A stretch of DNA of 61,185 nt, from the NCBI GenBank assembly GCA_016872645.1, contig VGZH01000027.1:1-61185 (forward strand), written 5' to 3'. The DNA comes from Planctomycetota bacterium. GTDB taxonomy: Bacteria > Planctomycetota > Planctomycetia > Planctomycetales > Planctomycetaceae. Numbering within the stretch: position 1 is the stretch's first letter; each line of letters begins with the position of its first letter. The notes under the pieces were generated by a model that did no database searches, was not told where the DNA came from, and worked only from the letters and a program-made list of their open reading frames with translations. Below, in pieces: positions 31,172-41,644 of the stretch. Made by a program: the position numbers and the translations under genes.

Positions 31172-32917
31172 GTGCATCGCTTGTGTAACAGGTTCAACGC
31201 GCTGATCGAAGAAGTCAAAAACAATCAAGGCGTGATGACCTTTCAAATGGTGGATCGTTACCTGCCTGACGAAGGCGGCGACCCCAAGATGGTCGACGAG
31301 TTGCTGATTTGGCTCGACGAAAACGCCGTGGAGTTGATCCACGATGTGGATACACCTATTGATGATCCCGACTACGTCCCTGAAAAGGCACACCCGGTTG
31401 AGACGGTGCCGCAGCCGAAACTGACAGCACAGGAAGAGCGAGCACTCCTCTCGCGAGATCCCATTCGGATGTATCTCAGCCAGATGGGAAATATTCCGCT
31501 GCTGACTCGGCGCATGGAGATTTATCTCGCGAAACAGATTGAGATCACTCGCAAGCGATTTCGCCGCGGAATCATGGAATCGGACTTTGCGTTGGAGATG
31601 GGTATCGAGACGCTCGAGAAGGTGAACTCGAAAGAACTGCCGTTTGAACGTACCCTGCGCACTTCGGAGACTGAGAACACACGCAAGGAACAAATCGAAG
31701 GCCGCATGCCCAAAAATCTGCCGCTGCTCAAGAAGTTGTACGAGCAGCATCGGGCTGACCAACTCGTCACGATCGATCCGGAAGCATCGGCTGTCGACAA
31801 AAAAGCTGCCAAGCGCCGTCGCGTCGTGCGCCGCCGCAAGATGTGTACGTTGATCGAGGAACTTTCGATCCGGACCCAGCGATTGCAGCCTGTCATGAAG
31901 CGCATGCATCAGATTGCCGAGCGCATGGAACAGCTTCTCAAGATGATCGAGGAGGCCAAGAGTCCGCGTGCACATCATCGCCACAATTACGGCAAAAATT
32001 TGATGGATGGCCGCACCGTTGTCACCAAGGACGCCTCGGTGTTGCAAAAAGAACTGGATGATCTTGTCGCGATGGTTCGAGAGCCGGCTCAAGAGTTCAT
32101 CCAGCGGTCAAAGACGATCAAGCGGCGGTTCGCACAGTGGACCGAGGCCAAGCAGAAGTTGTCTGGCGGCAACTTGCGACTCGTGGTTTCGATCGCCAAG
32201 AAGTACCGAAATCGAGGACTGAGCTTTCTGGATCTCATTCAGGAAGGAAACGCTGGCCTTATGCGGGGTGTCGAAAAATACGAATACCGCCGAGGCTACA
32301 AGTTTTCTACCTATGCGACATGGTGGATTCGCCAAGCCATCACGCGAGCCGTTGCCGATCATGCTCGCACGATTCGCATTCCGGTTCACATGTTTCAAAG
32401 CATTTCCCAGTTGAAAGCCAAGAGCGAGCAGATCCGCCAAGAAACTGGCCGTGAACCCAGCATGGATGAGTTGGCTCACGCCGTTGGCCTCTCGGTTGAG
32501 GAAACCGAGCGAATCATGAAGACCTGGAAGCACCCCATCAGCCTTGATACCCCGGTGGGTGAAAGTGAGGACAGCGCCTTCGGCGATTTCCTCGAAGACC
32601 AACATCATGGCAGCCCGGCCGAAGCCGCGATGCACGAGATGCTTAAGGACAAGATCGACGTCGTGCTTCGCAGTCTGACGTACCGTGAGCGAGAGATCAT
32701 TCGACTACGCTACGGTCTCGGTGATGGCTACAGCTACACACTCGAGGAAACGGGCCGCATTTTCAAAGTGACTCGCGAGCGCATCCGCCAAATTGAGTCG
32801 AAAGCTTTGAAGAAGCTCCAGCAATCGAACCGTGCTCAGCACCTCAAAGGCTTCGTCGAAGAACTTCTCCCCAACGAAGCTTCCATGTCCGAAGAGTTGG
32901 TGGGAACAAGCGCATAA
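31172..32917 (+). CDS. rpoD: Principal RNA polymerase sigma factor (sigma-70, RpoD/SigA type)
   Basis: The protein has 581 residues. The GTG start is preceded by a perfect AAAGGAG. Region 1.1 ([20 protein letters not shown]), region 1.2 ([22 protein letters not shown]), region 2 ([55 protein letters not shown]), region 3 ([13 protein letters not shown]) and region 4 ([38 protein letters not shown]) are all present. A basic, poorly conserved segment of about 180 residues lies between regions 1.2 and 2. It directs RNA polymerase to promoters of the TTGACA/TATAAT type, such as the one at 24913-24942. An intrinsic terminator follows the gene. Confidence 0.95.
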   Translation: MHRLCNRFNALIEEVKNNQGVMTFQMVDRYLPDEGGDPKMVDELLIWLDENAVELIHDVDTPIDDPDYVPEKAHPVETVPQPKLTAQEERALLSRDPIRMYLSQMGNIPLLTRRMEIYLAKQIEITRKRFRRGIMESDFALEMGIETLEKVNSKELPFERTLRTSETENTRKEQIEGRMPKNLPLLKKLYEQHRADQLVTIDPEASAVDKKAAKRRRVVRRRKMCTLIEELSIRTQRLQPVMKRMHQIAERMEQLLKMIEEAKSPRAHHRHNYGKNLMDGRTVVTKDASVLQKELDDLVAMVREPAQEFIQRSKTIKRRFAQWTEAKQKLSGGNLRLVVSIAKKYRNRGLSFLDLIQEGNAGLMRGVEKYEYRRGYKFSTYATWWIRQAITRAVADHARTIRIPVHMFQSISQLKAKSEQIRQETGREPSMDELAHAVGLSVEETERIMKTWKHPISLDTPVGESEDSAFGDFLEDQHHGSPAEAAMHEMLKDKIDVVLRSLTYREREIIRLRYGLGDGYSYTLEETGRIFKVTRERIRQIESKALKKLQQSNRAQHLKGFVEELLPNEASMSEELVGTSA

Positions 32918-32985
32918 TCAATGCCATCGGGTCACATAGCGGTCGGAATGATCCGGTCGCGATGTTGACCATGTCGACAGAAAAC

Positions 32986-33028
32986 AAAAAAAGGCACCTC
33001 AAAGCGTCAACTTTGAGGTGCCTTTTTG
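32986..33028. terminator. Bidirectional intrinsic terminator between the sigma factor gene and a convergent small gene
   Basis: A 17-bp stem (32988-33004 with 33011-33027, core GGCACCTCAAAG) has a 6-base loop, a T run on the plus strand side and an A run on the other. It can end both the sigma factor transcript and that of the convergent gene at 33044-33322. Confidence 0.9.
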
Positions 33029-33043
33029 ATTAACGAGTGATGA

Positions 33044-33322
33044 CTAGATGTCGATGCGATGATCGCGTGCCGGTCCATGATCCGTGCAGTCGTCGTTGTG
33101 CCAGAGCGGCATTCCAGCGGCATAACGAGCGGCGAGCATCAGCACCTTCTCCTCGGAGCCTGGTTTGGCCTTCGTAGGTTCGCCGGGGTCGACTCCCATC
33201 GCCTCAAAGTCAACGTCTTCGTACTCGTCGCTAAAGTCATCTGACTCACCGACCAGGAAGCCGTCTTCATGAAAGCCAGCGTCATCATCGAGGTCCGAAT
33301 CTGCCTCGAGCGGATAAGACAT
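33044..33322 (-). CDS. Small acidic hypothetical protein
   Basis: The protein has 92 residues, starting MSYPLEADSDLDDDAGFHED. GGAG lies 6 bases before this ATG, which was preferred over an in-frame ATG four codons upstream. The first 60 residues are strongly acidic; the second part (EEKVLMLAARYAAGMPLWHN) is a likely helix. The cysteine/histidine tail (CTDHGPARDHRIDI) is short. It has no recognised domain. It is convergent with the sigma factor gene and shares its terminator. Confidence 0.65.
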   Translation of the reverse strand: MSYPLEADSDLDDDAGFHEDGFLVGESDDFSDEYEDVDFEAMGVDPGEPTKAKPGSEEKVLMLAARYAAGMPLWHNDDCTDHGPARDHRIDI

Positions 33323-33652
33323 GCCCAACTCCAATCTCTAACGGGGTTTCAGAGACAAACAATTTGGGATGGAACAACACAACATTGATCACATCCACAT
33401 ATCACTCACGGGAGGCTCGCGAATCATTGAGCGACGTCACGACAACAAGAAACGATTCCCAAATGACGTCCAAACTCACACGACCCAACACAGCAAAACA
33501 GGCGGGAACGCATGCTGAACTGGGCGGATTGTCCGCGGAATTCGCAGAATGTCAACAACTTTTTCGGAAATCTGAAACGATCAAAAACAGCGTGATTCTT
33601 CGGGGAAAATCAACCTGATCCGCAATCTCCGGGATTGTTCGCGTATTCGTTC
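33323..33652. other. 330-base intergenic region
   Basis: It lies between the small acidic gene's start and the end of the FHA-sigma54 activator gene. It should hold the promoter of the acidic gene, but no clear match is seen. It contains no convincing gene. Confidence 0.4.
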
Positions 33653-35746
33653 TTAGTCAGGGCGATTGACGCCATAGCGTTTGAGTTTGCGGTCCAGTGT
33701 CGAGCGTTCAATCCCCAAAATTGCCGCCGTCTGTGATTTATTCCAATTGGTCTTTTCGAGAGTCGCCAAGATGTGATGTTGTTCGAGTTCGTCCAGCGAT
33801 TTTTCCGATTTAACGGTCTCGCCCAGAGCGATCGAGGGATTCGGGGCACTGACCTTTGTGGACACCAGCACTGTCGGCGTCGGTATAGTCGCGGGTGAAA
33901 CACGAAGACCGGACAGCTTAATCTCCGATGCGGAAACCATGTCGCGAGTGCTGAGTACGACAGCCCGTTCGACGCAGTTCTGAAGCTCACGCACGTTTCC
34001 AGGCCAATTGAACTGACAAAGCAGCTCTATTGCCTCATCGGTGAATCCGCGCAATGTTCGACTTGTCTTCTTTGCGAAGCGATGCAGAAAGTAATTCGCC
34101 AACACCGGAATGTCCGACGGATGTTCACGGAGTGGCAGTGGAGTGATCTCCACAACGAACAGCCGGAAGTAAAGATCTTTCCGAAACAGTTTCTCCTGGA
34201 CAGCGTGTTCGAGGTCGCGATTGGTTGCAGCCACAACGCGCACGTCCACGTGGATTGATTCGTGTCCGCCGACACGCTCAAAAGGATGCCCTTCGAGGAC
34301 TCGCAGAAATTTGGCCTGGATCGACAGGCTCATTTCGCCGACTTCGTCCAGAAACAGCGTGCCGCGATGTGCTTGTTCGAACTTGCCTGGCTTGCGGCCG
34401 GTCGCTCCGGTGAAGGAACCTTTTTCGTGGCCGAACAATTCGCTTTCGAGCAAAGTTTCACTCAGTGCTGCACAATTCAAGCAGACGAATGGGCCATTGC
34501 GGCGGTCGCTTCCAAAGTGGACAGCCCGAGCGACCAGCTCTTTGCCAACACCACTTTCGCCGCGGATCAGCACGGTTGCATCGGTCGGAGCAATCCGGCT
34601 GATTTGCTGTTTTAGTTGTTGCATCTCTGGGCTGTTACCAACCAATTCCGTATCGATTGCCAATTGGTTGCGCAGCGACTCGTTTTCGTTTCGTACCCGC
34701 GCTAAACCCTCAGCAAGCGATTGTTTCTCGCGCACGTTTTCAAACGCGAGTGCCATTTGATCGGCGACTGCCAGCGTGAATTCCAGATGCTCTGGTGCCA
34801 GCGATTCCTCGCTGAGCGTCGAATACAAGTGGATCAGGCCGTAAATGAGTTCGCCGTTGCGGATCGGGGCACAGATCACGCTTCGGGCTTCAATTTCGTC
34901 GAGGCTGTCGCGATCGGAGAGCTTGCTGTCATCGGCGACATTTTTGGCGAGCACTGCCTCGCGATCTTCCAGCACCATGTGCGATAGTGCTTTCGAGATG
35001 GTTTGATACGATCGATCCCCTTGAGATTTGTACGCAACGACGCGGAGTTGATTTGGCTTCGCTCCAGCGGACATCGGCTTGGGAAGTACGAGAATGGCAC
35101 CGATGTCGGCACCGATTGCGGCGAGCAATCCGTCCAGAACAACATCGGCAAGTTTTTTCTCGTCCTTTGCGGAACCCATCTCAACGGCCAACTTCCAAAG
35201 CTGAGCCAGGTCTTGGCTGAAGCGGTCACCGCCGGCGTGCTGGGCAGTGCTGGTTGGGGAATACCGGGTGCGTTTCCGACGAGAGATGATTTCGGGCTCG
35301 CTGGATTTTCCATCTTTCTCTGGAATCGGAATCACGTCCTGAGTTTGTGTCGGCGATTCGATATCGAAGTCTTCGTCGTCGCCTGGCTGCGTGTTTTTGG
35401 CAAGCTCGTGAGTGAACACGATATTGCACGTTCCGAGTTGAATCGTCTGCCCTTCTTCCAGCTCCCAATCGCCGGAGATGCGGCGTCCGTCGACGGTCGT
35501 GCCGTTGCGGCTACCGAGATCGCGAAGGATCCACATCAGCCCAGCTTGGAAAATCTCGCAGTGATTGCGGCTGCTCATTTCGCTGCGAATCACGATGCGA
35601 TTGGTCGGTGCACGGCCGATGGTCATGACTTTTCCCGGAGTCAGCCGGAACACGTCTTTCCATTTATCGCCATCGCGCACGACCAAATACGCCGCCTTGG
35701 CGGGGCGGTCGGAGAACGAAACGGGCGAATCAGATTGGCGCGGCAT
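33653..35746 (-). CDS. FHA-GAF-AAA+ sigma-54-dependent transcriptional activator
   Basis: The protein has 697 residues. Residues 20-115 form an FHA domain ([35 protein letters not shown]) that would read phosphothreonine. Residues 185-340 form a GAF domain ([20 protein letters not shown]). The AAA+ domain has Walker A GESGVGKE (396-403), the sigma-54 contact loop GSFTGA (443-448) and Walker [10 protein letters not shown] (463-471). The C terminus carries a Fis-type HTH ([20 protein letters not shown]). The GSFTGA form in place of GAFTGA is a common variant. It would activate sigma-54 promoters in response to a kinase signal and a GAF ligand. No target promoter is seen beside it. Confidence 0.95.
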   Translation of the reverse strand: MPRQSDSPVSFSDRPAKAAYLVVRDGDKWKDVFRLTPGKVMTIGRAPTNRIVIRSEMSSRNHCEIFQAGLMWILRDLGSRNGTTVDGRRISGDWELEEGQTIQLGTCNIVFTHELAKNTQPGDDEDFDIESPTQTQDVIPIPEKDGKSSEPEIISRRKRTRYSPTSTAQHAGGDRFSQDLAQLWKLAVEMGSAKDEKKLADVVLDGLLAAIGADIGAILVLPKPMSAGAKPNQLRVVAYKSQGDRSYQTISKALSHMVLEDREAVLAKNVADDSKLSDRDSLDEIEARSVICAPIRNGELIYGLIHLYSTLSEESLAPEHLEFTLAVADQMALAFENVREKQSLAEGLARVRNENESLRNQLAIDTELVGNSPEMQQLKQQISRIAPTDATVLIRGESGVGKELVARAVHFGSDRRNGPFVCLNCAALSETLLESELFGHEKGSFTGATGRKPGKFEQAHRGTLFLDEVGEMSLSIQAKFLRVLEGHPFERVGGHESIHVDVRVVAATNRDLEHAVQEKLFRKDLYFRLFVVEITPLPLREHPSDIPVLANYFLHRFAKKTSRTLRGFTDEAIELLCQFNWPGNVRELQNCVERAVVLSTRDMVSASEIKLSGLRVSPATIPTPTVLVSTKVSAPNPSIALGETVKSEKSLDELEQHHILATLEKTNWNKSQTAAILGIERSTLDRKLKRYGVNRPD

Positions 35747-35844
35747 GACGTTGCTTGCAAAAGCGAAGAGAGGTCGAAGTTGAGATTAAGCCGACCCTCG
35801 CGGTTATTCAACACGCCACGGCGGCTGTTGGAAGCTTCTTGCCA

Positions 35845-36705
35845 TCAAGAATTTTCGACCCCGTAGCCGAAGGGCTCCGGCGCGTCGGTGATGGCGACAG
35901 CGCATACCTCTGTGTCGGCGGATTCCGAGGAGTGAATGTTCTCTGGGTTGGCAGTTGCGGTATCGCCGACGATCGAGGCTGGCTGACCTTCGGCTGCGTC
36001 TTCACCGAGCAATTCTTCCAGCGCGTGTTGAGCGGCGGTTTGTTCCGCCTCCTTTTTGTTGGACCCCCACGCGGCGGGAAAGACTCGACCGGCCACGACC
36101 GCGCTGATGTGAAACACTTTTGAATGATCTGGGCCGCGCTCGTCAAGCACTCGATACATCGGCGTCGACCCGAGTTTCTTCTGAGCGATGTGTTGCAACA
36201 GGCTCTTGAAATTTTGCGTATGCAGCGTCCCGGCAGAGCTTTCGATTTCGGGATTCAATAGTGGCATCAGGAACGATCGAGCGGCTTCCAGGCCACCGTC
36301 GAGATAAATGCCAGCGATCAGCCCTTCGAACGTCCCGGCCAAAATCGACGAGGGAATGTGACCACCGTGATCCAGGCCCTTGCCGACGAGGACAAATTCT
36401 TCCAAGCGAACTCGGCTGGCCATTGTCGCACAGGTCGCGCGGCTGACGACGATGGACTTGATGCGGGTCAGCTCTCCTTCTGCCGCTTCGGGGAAGCGTT
36501 GATAGAGTGCCTCGCACACCACCAATCCCAGCACGGCATCACCGAAGAACTCCAAGCGTTCATTCGAGTGCAATCGCGTGCGGGCCGACGAGGCATGAGT
36601 CAAGCACATTGCCAGCAGCTCGATGTCGCGAAAGCGGTAGTTCAATGCCGCCTGGCACTTGTCGAGTAGCACTTCCAGCTCGGCGAAATTATTGACTTCC
36701 GGCAT
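35845..36705 (-). CDS. rnc: Ribonuclease III
   Basis: The protein has 286 residues. The signature NERLEFFGDAVLG spans 48-60 and holds the metal-binding acidic residues; the second catalytic Glu lies in GTFEGLIAGIYLD (about E127). A double-stranded RNA-binding domain follows (NFKSLLQHIAQKKLGSTPMY, later SNKKEAEQTAAQHALEELLG). The last about 55 residues are an acidic low-complexity tail not found in the standard 226-residue enzyme. It cleaves double-stranded RNA in rRNA and mRNA processing. Confidence 0.95.
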   Translation of the reverse strand: MPEVNNFAELEVLLDKCQAALNYRFRDIELLAMCLTHASSARTRLHSNERLEFFGDAVLGLVVCEALYQRFPEAAEGELTRIKSIVVSRATCATMASRVRLEEFVLVGKGLDHGGHIPSSILAGTFEGLIAGIYLDGGLEAARSFLMPLLNPEIESSAGTLHTQNFKSLLQHIAQKKLGSTPMYRVLDERGPDHSKVFHISAVVAGRVFPAAWGSNKKEAEQTAAQHALEELLGEDAAEGQPASIVGDTATANPENIHSSESADTEVCAVAITDAPEPFGYGVENS

Positions 36706-37005
36706 GTCTTAAGTTTTCCCGCTCTGGGCGAATTCGGCGTAAGCGCAGGCTACGACTGCAAAAAAAGCCTGTCAACAAGCGGCATCTTGGCGAGTGGCGA
36801 ATTGCCCCCGTATCATCCTTCATCCAACGGTTGTGAAATTGGCCGCGTATTTACGGTCATCGAACGGTGATGCCGACTTAGCTGGATTGTCTGACAGGCT
36901 TTGAATAAATAAATCGCCGTGCAACGATGACCGCCTGTGAAAATCCGGACCAGGTGGATTGAGCCTCGAAAATGGCATGTGGTTCTCAGAAAGGAAAGGT
37001 GTGCG
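36706..37005. other. 300-base divergent region between rnc and the HtrA gene
   Basis: Promoters of both genes should lie here, but no good -35/-10 pair was found. No gene is seen. GGAAAGG just upstream of 37006 serves the HtrA gene. Confidence 0.4.
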
Positions 37006-38529
37006 ATGCGACGAGTCAGCCAAAGCGTGGGATGGATTCTGGGGATCAGCGGGTTCGTCTGTTTGACGATCAGTCTATTGGACGTTCTGCCCAGGCGAGT
37101 CGTCACCGCCGCCCCGACAGCTGCTGACGCGAAGCAATTGTCGGCAATCTTCCGCGACATCTCGCACCAGGCACTGCCAAGCATCGTGGCCATAGAAACA
37201 AAGGGAAAGGCCGCGGCGATGAGCGGCCTCGACTTCGATGACGAAGACAATCCGCTCAACGACCTGTTTCGACAGAATCCGCAGTTTCGCGAGTTTTTCC
37301 GCGAGCGTCCTCGGCAGCGTGAGGCTCCTCGCTCGCGCGGCATGGGATCAGGATTCGTCATCGACGATGCCGGAGTCATTTTGACGAACAGCCACGTGGT
37401 GCGCGGCGCGGACGAAGTCAAAGTTCGCACGCATGATGGACGCGACTATGTCGTTTCGGAAATCAAGATGGACGAGAATTCGGATATCGCGGTTCTGCAG
37501 ATTAAAGATCCGAAAGGGCTGAAGTCCCTTCGCTTCGGCGACAGCGACACAGCCGAGATCGGAGATTGGGTGCTGGCCGTCGGCAATCCGTTTGATGTCG
37601 GCATGACCGTGACGGCGGGCATCATCAGCGCCAAGAGCCGTGGTCTTGGTATCGCTCGCCGCGAGGATTTTTTGCAGACCGACGCCGCAATCAACCCCGG
37701 CAACAGCGGCGGCCCGTTGTTGAATCTCAACGGCGAGGTTATCGGCATCAACACCGCCATCAGCAGTCGCAGCGGCGGCTCCGAAGGGATTGGCTTTGCG
37801 ATTCCGGTCAACATGGTCAAATGGATCAGCCAGCAGTTGATGACTCATGGCAAAGTCCGCCGAGCGTACCTTGGCATCGGAATCAAGCCGTTGACTTCGG
37901 ACCTTGCGAAATCGTTTCAGTTGGAAGGGGTCGAAGGGGCTGAGATTGTGAAAGTGTCGAAGGACTCTCCGGCTGCTGCCGCGAAGTTGCAGGAGGAAGA
38001 CGTCATTTTGGAACTCAACGGCCAAAAAGTTTCCACGACACAGTCCTTGCAACTGATCGTCGAACGGTTGGAGATTGGCAAGGTCTGTAAAGCGTTGATC
38101 GTTCGCGACGGCAAACGTATGGAAGTTCCGATCACGGTCCAAGAGATGCCGGAAGGCTTTCTGGCCGGAGCCGATCGACCCACTCTCAACGGTCGAAGTG
38201 GCCGTGGTCAGAAGCAGCAACCCAAGGAAGAGTCGTTCAATCAGATCGGTTTACAAGTGAAGGAGCTGACTCCGGAAATCGCCAAGGAATTGGGTTACAG
38301 CGATTCGCCATCCGGCGTCGTCGTGACACGTGTCGATCCGAACGGTCACGCGTCTGAAGCAGGAATTCCCGTCGGAGCTGTCATCGAACGGGTCGGTGGT
38401 AAACGAGTCAGTTCACTCAAGGAATTCGAGGACGCACTCAAGGCCGAGTCACTCAAAGAGGGAATCCGGTTGCTCATCAGCACGCCCAACGGCAAAGACT
38501 CGGTGATTGTCAAAGGGGACGCCAAATAA
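37006..38529 (+). CDS. Do/DegQ-type periplasmic serine protease (HtrA family)
   Basis: The protein has 507 residues. The N terminus (VGWILGISGFVCLTISLL) is a signal or anchor segment. The chymotrypsin-like domain has the full triad: H130 (TNSHVV), D160 (ENSDIAVL) and S234 (GNSGGP). Two PDZ domains follow: IGIKPLTSDLAKSF to SLQLIVERLEIGK, and LTPEIAKELGYSDSPSGVVV to the end. It has the usual LA-loop (LNDLFRQNPQFREFF). It degrades or refolds damaged envelope proteins. The start at 37006 was chosen for its GGAAAGG and signal segment. A weak hairpin (CGCTGG/CCAGCG, 38530-38555) follows the stop. Confidence 0.95.
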   Translation: MRRVSQSVGWILGISGFVCLTISLLDVLPRRVVTAAPTAADAKQLSAIFRDISHQALPSIVAIETKGKAAAMSGLDFDDEDNPLNDLFRQNPQFREFFRERPRQREAPRSRGMGSGFVIDDAGVILTNSHVVRGADEVKVRTHDGRDYVVSEIKMDENSDIAVLQIKDPKGLKSLRFGDSDTAEIGDWVLAVGNPFDVGMTVTAGIISAKSRGLGIARREDFLQTDAAINPGNSGGPLLNLNGEVIGINTAISSRSGGSEGIGFAIPVNMVKWISQQLMTHGKVRRAYLGIGIKPLTSDLAKSFQLEGVEGAEIVKVSKDSPAAAAKLQEEDVILELNGQKVSTTQSLQLIVERLEIGKVCKALIVRDGKRMEVPITVQEMPEGFLAGADRPTLNGRSGRGQKQQPKEESFNQIGLQVKELTPEIAKELGYSDSPSGVVVTRVDPNGHASEAGIPVGAVIERVGGKRVSSLKEFEDALKAESLKEGIRLLISTPNGKDSVIVKGDAK

Positions 38530-38627
38530 CGCTGGAAGAATCGCTAATGCCAGCGGTCAATCTTCGCAGGTCCAAGCAGGTCTTGGCCATGAATCGCGCG
38601 GGGCAGGCCTGAAAACCGTCCCGCGAC

Positions 38628-40055
38628 TCACATCAGCCCTGGAATGGGCTGAGCCTGTTCGACCAGCGACAACAACTCGCGAGGCACTCCGCGAGCCAAT
38701 CGCAACGCGGCGACGTCAAACAAGGTGTGGATCACTGAACCGAGCAAGTGCGTGGTGGTGAGCGGAGTACTGAGCGGCACGTCGTTTTTGCGCGACGCTT
38801 GCCCGATCACTTGACCCATCTTCAGTCCGCCGCCAGCGAAAGCCAGCGTGCTGAGGTTCGACCAGTGATCTCGGCCTCCGTTCTTGTTGATCTTCGGGGT
38901 GCGGCCGAAATCTCCCGTGATGATCAGCAGTACGTTGTCGCTCATCCCGCGAGCAGCCACGTCTTCCAAAAACGCTGAGACTGCTTGATCGACTGCCCGT
39001 CCGAGCATCTCCATTCCGGCGACGATCCCCGGATTGTTCCCATCCGCGTGCATGTCCCAGCCCGCCGAATGCACCGTCACGAATTGGCAACCCGCCTCTA
39101 CCAGCCGCCGCGCGGTCAGCATGTGTTGACCGAGCAATGACGAGCGAAACAACTTTTTGCCCACTGGAATGTGACTCGTATCGTATCGCTCGATCAAACG
39201 GCGATTCTCTTTCGACAAATCGAAGGCTTCGGCCGCGCTCCCCAGGATCACGTCAAACGCCTGCTGCGTGAACCGGTCGGCGCTGTCGAGCACTTGCAAC
39301 TCGTCCGTCTCGGCCTTCAGTTGGTCGAGCGACGCCAGCAACTCACGGCGATTATCCAGCCGACCGCGCGGGATGTTGAGGGTCATATTGCGAACCGCGT
39401 CGCTCTTGCCGCTCGGATTGAACGGCCCGAACGCCGCACCCAACGAATTCGGCTCGGAACCATTTTCGACGCGAGTCCGCTCGTTGCGATACTGCGGATC
39501 GACCTCGTCTGTGTTGAGCAGTGTGAAGCTCGGCATCCCGGTGCGCGGATGATTCGCTCCCGCCAATCGCGAGCAAACCGAACCCATGCTGAACCCGGCC
39601 TTCCGCTTGCCGACGGGGTCGGTCCCGCCGGTCAGCATGTGAACGATCGCCTCAACGTGCCCCGTAATCGGATGCTGCAAGCTCCGCACCACCGCCATCT
39701 CGTGAGCGTGCCTCGCAAGCTGCGGAAACGTCCCGCCAAACGTCACTCCCGGGAGCGAACTCGTCACTTCACCGGTCATGCTGCTATACGGGGCCGGCGC
39801 GTCCATGTTTGGATTGAACGTCTCGATGTGCGATGCACCACCGGACAGAAACAACAGCACGATTGACTTGTCACGCACGAAGCTCGGCCGCCCAGAACTG
39901 CTCGTACCGGCAGCCGTTTCCGCCATCGCCGACTGTTGCCGCAACCACCACGGCAACGACAGTCCGCCGACAGCCAACGCACCAGCCTGCACGAAGTCCC
40001 GGCGCGAAAGACCGTCGCACGATGGCTGGCCGTGACGATCAAGCAGAGTCAGCAT
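38628..40055 (-). CDS. DUF1501 protein (Tat-exported, sulfatase-like fold)
   Basis: The protein has 475 residues. An N-terminal twin-arginine-type signal (LSRRDFVQAGALAVGGLSLP) is seen. IVLLFLSGGASHIETFNPN, TGHVEAIVHMLTGGTD, QFVTVHSAGWDMHADG and LLIITGDFGRTPKINKNGGRDHW are the standard DUF1501 blocks, related to alkaline phosphatase/sulfatase folds and abundant in planctomycetes. GGAGG precedes the ATG. It lies downstream of another DUF1501 gene and a DUF1549/DUF1553 gene, the usual planctomycete pairing. The substrate is unknown. Confidence 0.93.
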   Translation of the reverse strand: MLTLLDRHGQPSCDGLSRRDFVQAGALAVGGLSLPWWLRQQSAMAETAAGTSSSGRPSFVRDKSIVLLFLSGGASHIETFNPNMDAPAPYSSMTGEVTSSLPGVTFGGTFPQLARHAHEMAVVRSLQHPITGHVEAIVHMLTGGTDPVGKRKAGFSMGSVCSRLAGANHPRTGMPSFTLLNTDEVDPQYRNERTRVENGSEPNSLGAAFGPFNPSGKSDAVRNMTLNIPRGRLDNRRELLASLDQLKAETDELQVLDSADRFTQQAFDVILGSAAEAFDLSKENRRLIERYDTSHIPVGKKLFRSSLLGQHMLTARRLVEAGCQFVTVHSAGWDMHADGNNPGIVAGMEMLGRAVDQAVSAFLEDVAARGMSDNVLLIITGDFGRTPKINKNGGRDHWSNLSTLAFAGGGLKMGQVIGQASRKNDVPLSTPLTTTHLLGSVIHTLFDVAALRLARGVPRELLSLVEQAQPIPGLM

Positions 40056-40163
40056 TCGGAGGCTCCTCCGTTCGTAGTTTCGCCTTCAGGCGTACATCAT
40101 TGTGCGGTCGATCGGCCTTGCCCGTCCAGTAGGAAGCGTCTGAAGACGCAAGTACGAACCATG

Positions 40164-41642
40164 TCACGCCAACACGTCATGCAGCACTTGAGCCTTTTCG
40201 ACGCCCGTCAGCCGCGCATCCAAGCCCTGATATTTGACGCTGAAGCGTTCGTGGTCGATGCCGAGTTGATGCAAAATCGTGGCGTGCAAATCGCGGACGT
40301 GGACGACGTTCTCGACCGAGTTGTAGCCGAACTCGTCGGTCGCTCCGTAAGTCAGCCCGCTGCGCACGCCGCCTCCAGCCATCCACATCGAGAAGGCTTT
40401 GATGTGATGATCGCGACCGGGCCCTCCTTTGCCTTGGAACATCGGCGTGCGGCCGAACTCCCCTCCCCAGATGATCAACGTTTCGTCGAGCATCCCCCGC
40501 TGCTTGAGATCCGTCAACAATGCCCACGCCGGCTGGTCGGTCAGCCCGCAGCAGATATTCATGTAACGGACCAAGTCGCCGTGATGGTCCCAGCCCCGGT
40601 GATAGAGCTGAATGAACCGCACACCCCGCTCGGCCATGCGTCGCGCGAGCAAACAGTTCGACGCGAACGAACCGTCCCCCGGCTTCGCGCCGTACATATC
40701 GAGCGTCCCCTGAGTCTCGCCAGAGAGGTCCATCAACCCCGGCACCGAACTTTGCATCTTGAAAGCCAACTCATAGGCCGCGATCCGCGCTGCGACTTCC
40801 GGATCGTTGTAGGTTGGGACTCCGTCCCGACCACTTGCGCCGTTGCCATGGCCGGTCGGGACAGAGTCCCAACCTACGGCGCGATGCTCATCCAATTTCC
40901 GAATCGCATCGACCAACCGTCGCTGCTGAGCCATCGACACTCCCGCCGGGTTACCAACGTAATGCACCGGATCGCCGGTCGATTCAAACGGCACCCCTTG
41001 AAATTGGCTCGGCAGGAATCCCGCCGACCACATGCGCGACGAGATCGGCTGCGGGTTGCGGCCTCCCTCGCTGGTGAGCACCACAAAGCCGGGCAGGTCA
41101 TCCGCCTCGCTACCGAGTCCGTAGTTGATCCACGAGCCCATCGACGGCCGGCCGTTGATCGCCGTCCCCGTGTTCATGAACGTGTGAGCCGGATCGTGAT
41201 TGATTTGCTCGGTGACCATCGAGCGAATGATGCAGAGGTCGTCCGCCATCTTGCCGTGCCACGGCAGAAAATCGCTGATGACCTGCCCGCTCTCGCCGTA
41301 TTTGCGGAACCCGATCAGCGGCCCCTGACACGTCAGCTTCTGCCCCTGCAACTGAGCAATCGGCTGCCCCTTCGTGAACGACTCCGGCATCGCCTCCCCG
41401 TGCATCTTCGCCAGCACCGGCTTCTCGTCGAACGTCTCCAAATGCGATGGACCACCGGACATGTAGAGGTAAATCACCCGCTTCACGCGAGGCCGATGAT
41501 GCGGCAATGGTCGATACTCGTCCATCGCTTGCGCGTCGCGAGCCATCAACGCCGACAACGCGGCCGAACCGAGACTGACTCCGGTGGCATTGAGAAACGT
41601 CCGACGATGAATTTGATTCGTGATGGCGTTGAGATTGGACAT
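40164..41642 (-). CDS. DUF1501 protein carrying an in-frame palindromic insert
   Basis: The protein has 492 residues, starting MSNLNAITNQIHRRTFLNAT, a twin-arginine-type signal. GAGGAA lies 6 bases before the ATG. DUF1501 blocks are present: VKRVIYLYMSGGPSHLETFD, GTAINGRPSMGSWINYGLG, RFIQLYHRGWDHHGDL and [21 protein letters not shown]. About 23 residues (starting VGWDSVPTGHGNGAS) between EHRA and NDPEVAARIAAYE are encoded by a perfect-looking inverted repeat and are absent from the paralogue at 57354-58820 ([20 protein letters not shown]). It follows the DUF1553 gene with only a few bases between. Confidence 0.93.
   Translation of the reverse strand: MSNLNAITNQIHRRTFLNATGVSLGSAALSALMARDAQAMDEYRPLPHHRPRVKRVIYLYMSGGPSHLETFDEKPVLAKMHGEAMPESFTKGQPIAQLQGQKLTCQGPLIGFRKYGESGQVISDFLPWHGKMADDLCIIRSMVTEQINHDPAHTFMNTGTAINGRPSMGSWINYGLGSEADDLPGFVVLTSEGGRNPQPISSRMWSAGFLPSQFQGVPFESTGDPVHYVGNPAGVSMAQQRRLVDAIRKLDEHRAVGWDSVPTGHGNGASGRDGVPTYNDPEVAARIAAYELAFKMQSSVPGLMDLSGETQGTLDMYGAKPGDGSFASNCLLARRMAERGVRFIQLYHRGWDHHGDLVRYMNICCGLTDQPAWALLTDLKQRGMLDETLIIWGGEFGRTPMFQGKGGPGRDHHIKAFSMWMAGGGVRSGLTYGATDEFGYNSVENVVHVRDLHATILHQLGIDHERFSVKYQGLDARLTGVEKAQVLHDVLA
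40809..40877. repeat. 24-bp-arm inverted repeat inside a DUF1501 gene
   Basis: Arms 40809-40832 and 40854-40877 are complementary at 23 of 24 positions, with a 21-base loop (arm core GGTTGGGACT...GTCCCGACC). The segment is in frame and encodes a peptide with GWDSVPT and GRDGVPTY. The paralogue elsewhere in the window lacks it. Confidence 0.9.
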
Positions 41643-41644
41643 CG

